64,000 nt of DNA from Pterobdella sp. o SKG-2022 (GCA_964035795.1 OZ038326.1:6127759-6191758), one strand, 5' to 3'; positions 42,615 to 56,490 are shown, counted from the first letter of the stretch. Translations and numbers: made by a program. The notes: generated by a model not told the origin, from the letters alone.

Positions 42615-44296
42615 GTTTGCTGGGAAAATGCGTATGATAATGCAATTCTAGTGATATTCGGAACTTCTGATTGGCTGAAACAAAATTTTTTTGTTAATTA
42701 TAGATACATACCATGCATCCAGAGATAAAAAGCACTACTTTTAAATGATAGAACATTATTTCTATACTTCTCCATGACTAACTAATTGATAAATGAATTT
42801 CATACTTGTTACGCTTCAGAACTGATAAGAAGCTATATATAAATATAATTTTCTACAATTATGTGTGACTATGAAGAACATTTAAAAAGATTAAATTTTT
42901 ACAAATTTTATAAGTTTTCTATAAATGCCTTATAACTCACTAAGCTGCTGAATTTTGCATCAGTAGCTAGTCGACGCGTGGAGATTTCAATAGATTATCT
43001 TACAGGATCATCAAAGTTTTGCTTTTATTCATTACTTTTATCTAGCTCTTGTTAGTTTTTTAACATAAAGTTTATCACAATCGACGGTTTTCACACTTAG
43101 CTTTGTGTTTAGTTGTTTGTATCTTTCAAGTGTTAATAAATTATTGATATTTTCCTAATTTGTAAGAAATTATAATTTTTGACAAAATGGTGAAGTTCAA
43201 AACTTCCCAAGCTAGTAGCTGGGGGAGATAAAAAATCAAATAAATAAAAGAAAATTTGGTAACATGCTTTCATTAAATGAAACTGTGAAACTAACAAGTA
43301 TTATTACTGAATAAAAGTAAAAACGTTTTTTTTTTCTTTTTTTAATTCTAATTAATATTTAAATCCAATAAAATGATTCTTTACATTTGGCTTTTTTCGG
43401 TCGTTTTTGCATCGTAAATGCATCGAAAAGCAAAAAAGCATTATGTAGCTGTCACCAATTAAATTTATTACCTTCGACTATTCGACTTTTTGTAGGTGCG
43501 TTTTGCTTAGTGAAAGTTGGAGAAATAAATATTTGTTTAATAACTTTTCATGTGACTCCACATTTCAAATTCTACCTATAAACGGAAGTAAAAGAATTAA
43601 AAAATTCCGAAAGAAAAATAAGCTAATTAGAAATGATGGTATACAAAAAGATATTTTAAAACCACTTGAAGTTTTAAAAAACTCCTTAAAAAGAAAGGTG
43701 AAATAAAGATGAAATTGAATGAAGAGTGAAAAAGCATATTTAAAATAAGTTACTGCACTATATCAATGGCTTTACACACGTTGAACACTAAAAAATGGAT
43801 AGTAAAATGTTTTGAAAATTCCATAATTAAGAGAATGGCGTAGTTCTTAGAGATGTTTTTAGAAATCTTATCATTCGAAACTATTGAAACTTCTGTTAAA
43901 CAAATTTTTAAAACTATTTTTATGATATTTTTTGTTGTTTCAATGAAATGATTATCAGTATTGTAAAATGTTAGTTAAATAATTTCTTTTCAAAATATTG
44001 GATGAAAAATGGGGTTTTTTCACATTTTTAAATTTATCAACTAGAATTTCGAAATTTTACTAATAAATTCAAATATAAGTTTATTGGAAATATTTTTTGT
44101 TAAAATGTGAGTTAAAAATGAGTTTAAAAAACTGATTTGATCAAAACTTAAATTTATTTAAAATAAAAATATATTTAAAAAAAATTTTAGCTCAGTTCTA
44201 AGACAATAATTTACAAAACTTATTATCTAATGAACTTTTAAAAATTTCAATAAAAAACAACAATTTAGCAAAGCTGTGGAAACTCCGATGTGAATA
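42615..44296. other. Intergenic stretch between GST and UBE3C
   Basis: About 1.7 kb holding the GST 3' UTR and the UBE3C promoter. Overlapping open frames at 43387-43706 are Lys/Phe-rich, share no known motif, and are probably chance. An AATAAA at 43135-43140 is far from the GST stop and is not convincing as its poly(A) signal. Confidence 0.5.
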
Positions 44297-47200
44297 ATGT
44301 TTAGCTTCAATGGGACATATAAGAGCAAGCCCAAACAGTCTTTAGGAGGAGCTAGTAAAAAAGTAATACTCTAAAATCCCATTTCACACCTTACTATACA
44401 CGAAAAGTCAAATATTCCTTTTATGTAACATATATCGAAAATTTTTAAAAAGTCATACTTTTAAATATTTTTCAATGTTTATTTGAGTATCATTATTATT
44501 TGTTTATTTTCAATGATATATCTCAATTGTAGGAAGCCAGAGATGAGCTAGTCAGGAGAGCAGCAGAAGACAGACTTAAGAGAAATGTAAGACCATTTTT
44601 GAAATCTAGTTTTCCATGATGAAATTTCATCAATTTATTATGAATAAATTTTTATTGACCTGTTCTATACTAAATTGACTCAAAAAAACTCAAATGACTC
44701 AAAAAATATCGACTCAACAAATTTGAACATTCCCTATTGTGGTATAATATATCAAAAAGATGTATAAAAGTTTAATACTGGTATTGCTCACCAGATGATG
44801 ACTTACTTACAAATTGAAGAACTTTTGATACCTTCGTGTTATATTTTACCACTTAATTCATAGACTAAAACCTTAATTTTTTACCACTGAACTGAAAATC
44901 AGATGGAATACTACTATTACTATTAACACATAGATCATTAACCATTGAATATTCAGCATTATAAAAGAAACAACTTGAGTGCTGTCAAAATACAAGCATG
45001 TTACCGCTCCTACAGGATTCGAACTCAAAAAGTATTTCNNNNNNNNNNNNNNNNNNNNNNNNNNNNNNNNNNNNNNNNNNNNNNNNNNNNNNNNNNNNNN
45101 NNNNNNNNNNNNNNNNNNNNNNNNNNNNNNNNNNNNNNNNNNNNNNNNNNNNNNNNNNNNNNNNNNNNNNNNNNNNNNNNNNNNNNNNNNNNNNNNNNNN
45201 NNNNNNNNNNNNNNNNNNNNNNNNNNNNNNNNNNNNNNTTCATAGTTAATGGTTATGAACTTTTGAAGTTTTTATCAATTGTATTTCTCCAATCAAAAAT
45301 GGTTTTCCAATAAATTTTTTTGAGTTTTTTTTACAAACTGACATAGTTTTTTCATAGATTATGTATCTATATTACAAAATATTTGAGCATTTTTTTTAAT
45401 AATATATAAATACATTAAAAATTGTTGAGTATTGCTTATAAGTACATAAAGATGACTCTAAAAAAGGTGTAAATTCATTAATAGATCTAAAATTAGAAAT
45501 TAATCTACATAGAAGAGTGAAGAGCGAGCCTCATTTGACAAACTTCAGAACACACCTCATCATTCCATAGATAACATATACTTTCTCTCAAGGAAACTTA
45601 ACTTTTTCTACAACCCTTGCATTGATAAAGATGTCTCAAGATTGGTGGGTTTTCATTTTGAGTTTTTTTATAAATTAATTCCAAATACAATATTAAAAAG
45701 TATAATTTTAGTTATTTTGTAGTTAATTTCAATTTTTGGTTTGAAATATTATTTTTTATCATATATCATTTTTTCAACATATTAATGAATGAGGTTATTA
45801 TGACATTAAGTCTTTGAGTATCATTGCAACCATTAAATTAGTTTAAATAAGATAATCACTAATAAGAAAAAAATTAATATTAATAATATAAAAAATAATA
45901 AGCAAAATTAATCGAATAAAATTAATTATCTTCCAGATTTTTTTGTGTCAACTCTTCATTAAGAACAAGTATGACGTAATTTCCACTCTCGTATTAGACT
46001 TTGATGAAAGCTCTCCATTCAACTTTTTATTCTTTATCAACAAATTTTGTATATATAACTGCAGGTTATTTCAAATGTTAGAATAGTAAAACAAAATAAT
46101 AATCATAATCATAATAATAAAATTTTAGTATTTAATTCAATGAATTTTAAATTTAAAAAATTTTTTTGGAAATTACTTTAAATTTATTTATGGACTATAT
46201 TTTTATACATTCAGCCTTTTCGTAAAAACTACTTCAATGTAAACACTCCTATCAACTGAACAACGCATTCTTCTCATAATTGCACATTCCTCAAGACACA
46301 AAACCCCACGTACCACCAATCAAAACAGGTTGATATACAAAGATTACCGACAGCCAGCGATCCCTATAAGGTTTATCGAAGTCTTCACGTCCAAAGAATC
46401 CTACCTAAAAACCGGAGACCCTATGTATAATAACGATAATTGTAGTACACATGACAACAACATACACCCTGATATAAAAACAATGGAAAATGATGAATCG
46501 AGAAAAATTAGAAAAATTCTGTTATCTATCAAAATCCATTTATTAAAGAACGGTTGGTCGGGTATATCTTTTTAATTTGAAAAATTTATATTTTTTAATC
46601 ACTAGTTTGCATAAATAACATTTATCTATTTATCTATATAATAAAAGCCTTTTTTTTCTAATATTAGATCTCTCTGAAAAATACTTTCCCTATTACCATC
46701 ATAGCATGATTTCTTATTGAATATTTCATCTTAACTTCTTAAACATATGGACCATGCCCATTAAATTTTATATATATATATAATATACACCTACTATACA
46801 AAAAAACATCAAAATCGCAGGCTATTTCAACACAGTTAACCACTTAGTTCACCAACGTATCCCTGCTTCTATAGAACGCAGTGATGACGTAACGAGGATT
46901 TCAATGGCTTCAACCATTAAGGACATGTTACTGAAATTCGTTATATCAGATGAGGCTGGTAATGATGATGGCGATGATTTGAACGGTACTTATAGGTGAG
47001 ATTTGGGTTTTTTTTTCACGATATATGCAGTTATTTTTGTTTTTTCTTGGTTTTTTGTCAATAAAAAATGAGATATAACAAGCTTGTTTTTGATTAATTT
47101 ATGTATTATTTGAAAGTTATGTTCATGAGTTTTTAATTTAGTTGTTACAAACCCTCAGAAACGAGCTAATGAAACATTTAACAAACGAAATCTTATGCAC

Positions 47201-50200
47201 CCAATTAACCACCCAAAAAAACGAGTTTTTACATCCAATATTAACTTCATCCGTCTTTCCGTTCTCGTCACTCCTCCAATATCTCAACCAGAATTGCATC
47301 TCTTACGATGACAACACCACAAATGAGCCCAAGAAAATTACCGCAGATCCCTGTGAAGATAGTTTGGCTGGTAAGAAGCGAGATAACGTAATGGATAAAG
47401 AGGAAGAATCCTCTAATATATTTCTTCTTCACTCCATTATTGAGCTGGCCTCCCCCCATTTCGGTTTTGTTCATTTGTGTTTTATTGAATTAAAAACAAA
47501 AAGTATTTTATGGACATTTTGCTTCATGGTTTGAGTTTGTGTTTGTGTATTCCATTATTAAGAATATTCTTGATAATTTATTTCCAATTGGTGATGTTTC
47601 GAGGAATTTAATTTATGTTAATTTGAATACGTAACATTATATATCAGTTTTTTTAAATTTACGAAGTTTATTTGACTTAGAAAAATCTGAAGTCAATTTT
47701 ATTCTTTAGATATAACTATTTAATATTGTATTATGAATAACAGAAAGCTTTATTGACAAAATTGCACGAAAATTATTTTATGTATAACTTACATAATCAA
47801 AGTTCCACTGTCCCATCCAGCAAGCTTCCAAAGGGAAGATTTCCAGAACTTTCTATCAATAGTTTCCCATCTGTCTATCTTCCTTGAACCGGCCTCTCTT
47901 CAGTTGTCTGGTGATGAGGAGGAAGAAGAGGAGGGGGAAGATGGCATGGAGTGGAACAACGAAGCCTCTAACGTGGTGAGAGTTGGGTGGAGGGTTTCTA
48001 GGTCATTATGATTGCTATAACCATACTCGTTATTAAATTGAATCATATAAGTTTAACCCAAATAACCTTCTCTGTTAAACGATTAATTTTCAATATCTAA
48101 ATACATATAATTTCATGTTGGTGAATCATATTTTTCTTTTCATTTTTAAGTATATTTGAATTACGAGACAAGTAATAGCACATTTATTACAAAATGATTT
48201 AATTAGTCTACCAAAAGCTCAAACTTAAATTTTTCTTACTACAAAAACACACACACCACATTCGCACTCAAACAACACACTTCACACTCGCCCACTTGGA
48301 CCCACATCACACAGACGCACATCGAGAAAATGAAACAGAAAAGCATAGAGATGCTGGGGAACAATGACAACCTGGCCTCAAAACTCCTCTTCTGTATTAA
48401 CCATAAACACCTTAATGACAAAAGCCTTGTTTCCTTGTGTCGCATATGTTACGTGGTGTTGCACTACGGCCGAAGCAAGATTACTGCTTTGAAAACTAAG
48501 TTAGATTATAAGTTGATTTTGGGATGGGGGTCTGCTTAATCAAGGCTTTGATACATGATCCAAGTGCTAGCCTACAAATGTTATGGTAGAATACTACACA
48601 AAGTTTCGAAAGTTGCAATGATGATTCTCTTATAAATCGTAAAGCTCCATAAAAAGCTTTGATTTTCAATTCAGTGGTTTTGAATTGCGATTGGCTTTGC
48701 GAAACTTGAAATAAATTTCATAACCGTTTTTCATTTTGATTTATTAATTTTTTGCAAAATCATAAAACTATATTTATAAGTTGAATTTAAATAAATTTTA
48801 TACTAATATTTCCACCAATGAATATCTTCGCAGGATTTTCAACAGTATAGTTTTCAACTCCTCCTTCCTGGAACACACATGGAATATCATCTCAACCATT
48901 CACACGACCAACATTCTTAAGTCGGTTTATCAACTGTTACTCTATGTGTACAATAATGTAGTGTTTGTTACCATATTAAATAATGTAATTAATATAACAA
49001 ATTGAAATTGGCAAACAAAAGCTCAGTGGTATTTGTCAATAAGTCTGCCTAAATAACTTAAAATTACCAGCTTGTTTTATACTATTGTATTCATAATGCT
49101 AAAAGTCGATCATCTAAATATGAAAACTCACTAATCTGGCACACAAAAACTTCAAACGAAAATCATCATCATTCATACCGGCATCATCACTCATAACCAC
49201 ACTTGCAACAGCGAACCTACCCTTCTACTGCAACTGATATCACGGGGAGTGAACCTGACAGAGAAGGATTTCCACATCTTTATACCACTTCTGTCTGTCT
49301 TCTCCACCACTCTTAACCACTTCCTTCTCACCGTCAGTGATGCCCAGTTTCACGATACTTCAGGTAAATTATTTTTGATGTTGGTTTCAACTAAGAGCGC
49401 CTCTTCTGCGGTTTTATTTTTTTAAATAACTTTTTATATAAATGAATAAAATTGAAGGTAGTAGTGTTGTAATTATTGTAATTCTTAACGTGAGCTCAAT
49501 TTATTCGCAGTTATTTCATAAAAGACATTACAGATAAAGTTACTTTTGAGTCATTAATTAAAATATAACCGTCAAGTTTTCATACTACCAACAAGTTCCC
49601 ACTCACCAAACCCCATAAATCTTCAGGTTCCTCAAGCCTCAGAGCCTTTGGAGACTTGAAGACAGTATCGAGAGTAGCACTATCGTTGAGGGATTGTTGT
49701 CTGGGTATCATAGAACTGACGCACCCTGAGTCCAAGTTCTCCTTCAAAAACACTTCGTACCCCTTCCAAAAACACCAACCCTCAAAAAAATCCTACTTCC
49801 TATGGAAGCATCGAATGCTTACTCAAACTTTTAAAGTGAGTTTTACATTGTTTTGTGTTTTTTGTGTTATATTTTTATTATGTTATCAGAGAAACTAAGT
49901 TTTATATTATTTTTAAAAATTTTCCACATGTTTGTTACCATCGAATTCAATACTTTCGTGCCACTTTCGTTCCATTGTTACCTGTAAGGTAATTTATTTT
50001 TTTGATTTTTTTGTTTGAATAAAATTTTAATTGTGAATCATAAAAACACGAAAAAACTTGAATTTTTTTATTTTGACGACGCTTTTCGATATAATCTATA
50101 TCATTATCAAGTAACCAAATTTTAACTCTGAGCCAAACTTAAATAATTAAATGAAAAAAAGCTAGGAGTTTCCATGAAGTTTTTCGTAAGATGAACTTAC

Positions 50201-53200
50201 ACTAAGGTCTTCTAAAAGTGTTTTTATTCGAATATTTTGGTGAATAATAAATTATTTCATTTTTTTTGAAAGTCATGACAGTTAACATTATTGGTTGTAT
50301 CCAATCACATTTAAAGCTTTTATAAACTTACACGCATCCTACATCCATCACTGCACCAAATACCAGTTTTTTCGTTATTATCACTCATGATATTGAATGT
50401 ACAAGCCTACTAACTTGGGTTACAAAAACTTGAAACCATCATCGTCATCATTATCATCATCAGAATCATCATCCTTATCATCGTCATCATTATCATCATC
50501 AGAATCATCATCCTTATCATCGTCATCATCAAAATCATCATCAATCTCATCATTCTCACTATCATATTCACATTCATAAACCTGAAGGATGTAGTGAAAC
50601 TGGTGAAACAACTATATGAGAGAGACTGCAGGCAAGCTTTCTGTCCTCCAAACTGCTGGCTGGCTTCCAACCACATCGTTCAATCAGATAAAGTAAGGCT
50701 TTATTGATAAACATATATCACTTTTCATGATAAGGCTAAACTTATCGAAAAATATAGGTTTTGGCTCTCAATAAATGTGTTAAAAATTTCTCATCTTTGA
50801 TGTTTATTGTTGAAAAATATTATATCACTTCATAATCTTCATCAAGTGATGAAATTTTGCTTAAATTATAATTTTTTCCCACGTGCTTTTATACAGCTAT
50901 TTAAGAATTATTATTAACATTTAATGATATTTGTCATGACGACGATGATGATGGTGATGATGAGAATGATGATGGTGGTGATAAGGATGATGATGATTTT
51001 TTTACCAGCTTGTGCATGATGTTGGACACCAAATTAGCGTCTCAAGGTTCAGGCTTGTTAGCCTGTAGGGCTACTAACTTCATCTTTAAAATGATGATAA
51101 TTCAAATTAATAATAATAATAATATATCGATGCCGATGTCAATAATGATCAACTAAAGCATGTCATCATGAATACATACTTCAACGATGTTGATAATGCT
51201 CATATATAAATAACCCGCGCCTCACATCATCATCACAACAACCACATCACCGCAGGTGGTCCAATCTCTGAGCGATGTAGCCATTGAGTATATAGGCAGT
51301 CCCTTTGGAACACTCAGCATCCTCAATGGAGAAAATAACAATAGTATGTTTCAGAGTTGATTTAATATGCTGTGTGGTGTTCTGTTTGTTGAATATGAAG
51401 GGTGATGATAATAATAATAATAATAATAATAACAATAATAATAGTAATGATAATAATGATAATAATCATCAATGAGTTTTTTATATTTTATCTATTTCGG
51501 AGTAAAACTAAGCAAACTTGGCTTTCCATAGTAGGCTGAATAATACCAAATAAATGGACCACAGTGAGAACAGACTTACCACACCTTTCGACCAATGAGA
51601 TCAGGAAGTTGATTGTGCTGTCAGAACTTCCCTTCATCATTCCCTTTGTCAGGAGGGTTGAAGTGAGTGGTGGTGGGATGAGGTTGGAGTTTGATGTGTG
51701 TTGGTTGTGTTTAGTAAGTGAGTAATTAAGTGAGTGTACCTTGAGATCGATGTTTAGTGAGGTTTGTAAACATACGAAAGTAGAGCATGTGTTAAAAGTT
51801 TTGTATTTGTTTTTTTTTTACGTATAATTAAGAAATTAATATATCAATTTGGCAAAAAATTCTAGTCTTGGCGAGTAGCCTATTTATTGATCAAAATAAT
51901 CAAAAAGAATATGAAATCTTATCTCCCATTCAATCCCCACAAGATTTTCAGAGAGTTGATACGAAGGGTGAAGATGGGCGAGGCAGTGGACCCCTTCTTC
52001 AACTCGAGGTATCTAACCATCAGGAGGAACTTCTTGTATGAAGATGCTTATGAGAAACTTCGCAAAGGTACGTGTTAGTCGTTTTGTTCAGACTGCTTAA
52101 CGTATATCATAGTTTGTATAAGATCTTGATATTTTCTAAGTGTATACAATGATTTTTATGGTTCACAATTTTGAGGCTAATTATTCACAATATATACAAT
52201 CAATTTTTCAAAATATTTTTGCGCAAAAATTCTTTGGCTTTAAGTCAACCTTTTCAACTTTTTAGTTAAGAATAAAAAATTCATTGTATAAATCTCGTGT
52301 CCAATTCAGAACCGACCCTCAAAAAGCCGTTAAGGATCCATTTGATCAACGCGGCAGGTCTGGATGAGGCAGGGGTGGATGGAGGGGGGTTGTTTAGAGA
52401 GTTCATGGCTGAGCTGGTGAAGGCGGGCTTCAATCCCAACAGGGGCTTCTTCAGAACCACTCCCGACAAGCTGCACTACCCCAACCCGCAGTCCCAGGTT
52501 CTCTATCCTGAAGACTATCTCCAACACTATCATTTCCTCGGCCGCATTCTCGGAAAGGTGCAGGTTTTTTGAGTTTCATAAACTATACTTTTTTAATTTT
52601 TTATTTAAATTAATCTCTCACGGAGTCCTGTCATTGTAGTTAAAAACACGTGTTTTTTCAATTTTATGAAGTAAGCTAATTTATTTATCTATTACAAAAC
52701 GCTTTAACCTCTACCATGACATGCACTCAGGTGATATTCGACGAAATGCTGATAGATGTTCCATTCGCGAGTTTCTTTCTGTGTAAGTTGTTGAGCAGGG
52801 CCGATCTGGACATCCACCACCTCGCTTCCCTAGACCCTGAGATGCACAAGAACCTCCTCTTCATCAAAGACTTTGACGGCGACGTCAGTGACATGGGACT
52901 CACTTTTTCAGTGACGTACGACAAACTGGGAGCAGTAGCAACAGACGAGTTGAAACCTGGAGGAGAAAACATACCCGTCACCAATCAGAACAGATACGAA
53001 TACGTACATTTGATGGCTGACTACCGGTTAAACAGACAGATTAAACAGCACTGCGGGGCGTTCAGAAAAGGTTTAAGTGACGTGGTCCCGATGCAGTGGC
53101 TGCATCTCTTCGACCACAAAGAGCTGCAAGTACTCCTTTCAGGCGCAGACACCCCCATCGACATCCAAGACCTCTGCGACAACACCGTGTATTCAGGTGG

Positions 53201-54134
53201 CTGGTGGGTCGCTTGTGGTAAGAGGTTAAAGCATGATTTATTGAGTTTTAGTGATCTATATATAGCTTCAAGTTTCAGTTATTTCACTTAACTTGAAACA
53301 TTGTTTTACGATTTTTTTAAGGCTGAAGGTTTTCGCCAACTCAGTTTTAAAGTGTACAAACACAATCCAAATCAAACATTTCAATTAACTAAACAGCACA
53401 AAACTTTTCCCAAGTCAAACTCACATTATCAAGTGGTGCACTAAGACAGTTCCAAATTAATAAATTCTAAACATCCTTAATTTCATTCAATAAATAAATC
53501 ATAAAATTCAATTAAATTCTGACTATACTTAGAATCAACCAATGAACCCACCATCTGCAGGAGGCTACACAAGCACCCACCCTGTGATACTGATGTTCTG
53601 GAAGGTGGTGAATGAGTTCACGAGCGAGCAAAAGAAAATGTTGCTGAAGTTCGTAACCAGCTGTTCCAGGGCCCCTTTGCTGGGTTTTAAGGTGCTTATT
53701 GATGTGTTCAGATAAGTTGTTTTGTTTGTATGTCGATTTATCTTTCAAGGTATGTTTTTTATTTTCGTGTTTCGGTAAATTTTTTTTTTTTTAAGGTTGA
53801 AGAATTTGTTTTGATGAACTTGTTTCATTTTAGTTCAACGTTTTATGTATTTGAATAGAATTAAGCTTTAATATGGAATTTTTCTAAAGAATAGTAATGT
53901 TACTAAAAATGTTGTTTAACTCATTAAAGTAACAAAAATAATAAAAACAACATAAACCTTCAGGAGTTATACCCAGCCTTCGGCATTCAAATGGCGGGCA
54001 GAGACGCGGACAGATTGCCGACCTCAAGCACTTGCATGAACCTGCTCAAACTACCAGAGTTTTCTGACATCAACATCCTTCGATCCAAGCTGTTATACGC
54101 TCTTGAGTCGGGAGCCGGCTTTGAACTCAGTTGA
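44297..54134 (+). CDS. UBE3C: HECT-type E3 ubiquitin ligase UBE3C
   Basis: UBE3C extends ubiquitin chains on proteasome-bound substrates. Twenty-one exons join in phase to 1129 codons with TGA at 54132-54134: 44297-44362, 44533-44586, 44957-45031, 45513-45644, 45937-46064, 46329-46561, 46821-46995, 47159-47463, 47821-47975, 48315-48499, 48834-48920, 49212-49363, 49627-49835, 50588-50692, 51256-51343, 51565-51662, 51944-52067, 52310-52557, 52731-53196, 53561-53691, 53964-54134. The start [20 protein letters not shown] matches the family. An IQ motif ([16 protein letters not shown]) is at about 50-65; helical N-terminal regions follow; the HECT domain covers about 770-1128 ([52 protein letters not shown]). 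The catalytic Cys is residue 1096 in [16 protein letters not shown], 32 residues from the end as in the human protein. Least certain edges: the donors of exons 8 and 10. Exon 6 has a small Asn-rich insert. Confidence 0.95.
45039..45238. other. Assembly gap (200 N)
   Basis: Exactly 200 N, so probably a placeholder length. It starts 7 bases after the donor of UBE3C exon 3 and lies inside intron 3. Exon 3 and exon 4 join in phase and match the family without a missing block, so no coding sequence seems lost. Confidence 0.95.
50437..50575. repeat. CAT/TCA microsatellite with a 39-bp higher-order repeat
   Basis: TCATCATCA triplets in UBE3C intron 13. Words TCGTCATCA recur at 50442, 50481 and 50520, so a 39-bp unit is tandemly duplicated on top of the triplet repeat. 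The run stops about 12 bases before the acceptor of exon 14 and supplies much of its pyrimidine context. Ser-rich and Asp-rich frames over it are artefacts. Confidence 0.85.
50727..50812 (+). repeat. Dispersed repeat related to the 57.5-kb fold-back arm
   Basis: It starts ATGATAAGGCTAAACTTATC and continues through CTCAATAAATG and TTTGATGTTTATTGTTG, matching the right arm at 57587-57680 with scattered differences. Only one arm is present here, inside UBE3C intron 14, so it looks like a half copy or a decayed element. Confidence 0.75.
50935..50995. repeat. GAT microsatellite
   Basis: GACGATGATGATGG-type triplets in UBE3C intron 14. Confidence 0.8.
51404..51475. repeat. AAT microsatellite
   Basis: Runs of AATAATAAT with AAC, AGT and GAT interruptions in UBE3C intron 15, just after exon 15. 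A shorter AAT run is at about 51108-51124. Confidence 0.85.
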
Positions 54135-54139
54135 TCGGA

Positions 54140-54270
54140 GTCGTTGGTGATTGGTTGATTAATTGGTCTACTTTTGGTCGATTGATTTACCTTTGATTGA
54201 TTGATAAATCAATCGATCAGTTGATTGGTAATCAAACGGGTAATTAATCGATTATTGAATGATTGCTTGG
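54140..54270. repeat. GATTGATTGGT-type simple sequence after UBE3C
   Basis: Words GATTGATT, TTGATTGGT and ATCGATCA recur over about 130 bases, starting a few bases after the UBE3C stop, so within its 3' UTR. It is an imperfect tetranucleotide-like repeat. Confidence 0.6.
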
Positions 54271-54411
54271 CTGATATTCTTTAAGGAATTGCTTAAATTT
54301 AAATGTTCGATTATTTAGATATTTAAATTTCAATTAATTGAATTTTTGACACTTTTTTTAATTGTATTTTGCCTGATAACATTTGACTGAAATTTTGTTG
54401 AAGTCACGGCA

Positions 54412-54417
54412 AATAAA
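54412..54417 (+). promoter_or_regulatory. Possible poly(A) signal of UBE3C
   Basis: AATAAA about 280 bases after the UBE3C stop codon; position only. Confidence 0.35.
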
Positions 54418-56439
54418 TTAAAAATATTGATATAAAAACTAAAACAAAGCGATAATTTAGTTTTTAGATACATCGTATGTATTTTTCCTAATTTGATCAG
54501 GTTGAAAATATTCAAAATCTCATTTCAAGTTAAAAGTGAATTTTCACTTTTCATGATGTTCGAAATGCAACTCAGTTTAAAAAACTTGATGCCTACGCAG
54601 ACAGTTTCGCTTAAAACGCTTGATATTTTGAGCAAAAGTAGCTCAATGACTGCACGTATTGATCATATTATTAAAAAGGAAAGTTTGCTTTAATTGGTTA
54701 CTAAAATCAAAATATTGATTATTTGAAATTGTATATAAAAAGCGGGGTTTTAGCTTAGATTTATGTTGAGATTATACGTTTAAAAACTCCGTGAATATTC
54801 AAACTTTAATAAATTAACATCTTCATAGCCATTTTTTTCTCAAAACAAAACTCAATGTTTTCAATATGTTGTAAAAGAATTAAAAAAACTATAATTTTGG
54901 ATGAACTGATTTCCACGATTCCTAATAAATTACTGTCTTATTTAACAATGAATTCGATGTAAAATATCTCTTTTCAGCGAGTAATTATTCTGCATTAGCA
55001 AAACTAATATAGCCTCTTAAATTAGTTTTGTAAACTTTCGGCATCATTATCATCCGTACTATTCAGCTAATTTATTTTTGAACAGAGCAAAAAATGGGGA
55101 GTTTTTTATAACTAATTATTAAAAAAGCAGAAGTTTATGAAAAAATATTATTTAAAATAGGTATGTATAATATAGAACTGGAAATACTTAAATATGGAAG
55201 ATTTTTTTGAACAAAGATAACATATAAGCCTTCAATAGATTTGAGAATTTCCAATTCCTTTTGATTTTCAAGTGAATTTATATGAGTGTTTATTGTATTA
55301 TTGGTGAAAAAAAACTTAGAAATACATATTAAAAATCACAAAAAAAGATTTAGTGAAGCTGAAATATAAATTCAATTTGAAAATCAAAAAAATTAACAAA
55401 AAGGTTTTTTGAAAGTAGGATTTTATTGTCTTTTCAAAAAATTATTTTGAAGAAAATAAAAAAAAATTGATTTTTTTAACTTCAAAAATTAAAAATACCT
55501 CATACTAAAGCTATACACGTAGCAAAACCACACAGGAATTAGCCAAATTCTATAATGATCTCAATTTGAAAAAATGCGTTTTTCATTGCTATTTGATTTA
55601 AATTAATTTTTATTCAAATTTAACTTTTTTTTTAATGAATTTGATGATTAAAAAGTGAGTTTAATTTGAATTATATAGTTCTAAATTAACTGATTTTTTT
55701 CTATACTGCCAATATGTTTTTTGAATTCATTTTTTCTCGTTCAGAAATATTTTGGAAAAAAGATGAGAACAGTTTTTTTTGCAAAGAAAATTAAAAAAAA
55801 CTAAAAATTCGACGCTTTTGAATTAATGTAATAGAAATATTTTTCAAACTTTTTTTTCATTCAAGTCAGTGTAGACATTTTTCATCCTTCAATCATTTGA
55901 ATAAAAATTCATTACTAAACGCTCAAAAGAACATAGAAAATGCCCTTAATGTCTCTCGACTGGGTTTGTTGAGATAAATAAAAATTTTTCATAAAAAATA
56001 TACATTTTTTATTATATTTTTCTCATCACAATTCTCAATAAACCATTATAACTAAATACTTGAAACACAATGAATTTTGAAGGTTATCAGAGGAAATTTC
56101 ATAAAAGGACTGATTTCATTTGAAGTTATCCTCAAGGTGAGAAATAAGATACGTTCAGCGTAAGAATCCTTCAAAAAATACCTGAACCTAACGAGAAAAT
56201 AATGGAAAAAAATAGATAAATTTTTACTAAGTTAGACTTTTTTATATATTCTGAAAGAGGTAATTATTGATTATAGAAAATTGTAAAAAAAAAGTTTTTT
56301 TTCTGTCACAAAAAACTTTCAATTATTCATAAGAAATCACATTTGATTTCAACCTTCAATATTAAAATTTAATTCCTATGTTTATTTTATTAATATAATT
56401 AGAATATATATTCTATGACAACTACACATTAATGTTTCC

Positions 56440-56490
56440 TGATAAAGTCTAACTTATCAAAAGCTATAGTTTCTTTGAAATATATTTTTT
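56440..56490 (+). repeat. Short relative of the fold-back arm motif
   Basis: TGATAAAGTCTAACTTATC then AAAAGCTATAG resembles the arm of the 57.5-kb palindrome (TGATAAGGCTAAACTTATC, then AAAATTATAG). Another short match, TGATAAAGTTTAACTTAT, begins at 57153. Confidence 0.55.

Noticed and set aside
43387..43706. Two overlapping plus-strand frames upstream of UBE3C
   Set aside because: Lys/Phe-rich with no motif and no splice phase linking them to UBE3C, which has a recognisable family start at 44297.
47366..47371. GTAAGA in UBE3C exon 8, considered as the true exon end
   Set aside because: A better consensus than the donor chosen at 47464, with the same phase, but it would delete the helix [14 protein letters not shown] that aligns with the family. 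Alternative splicing here is possible.
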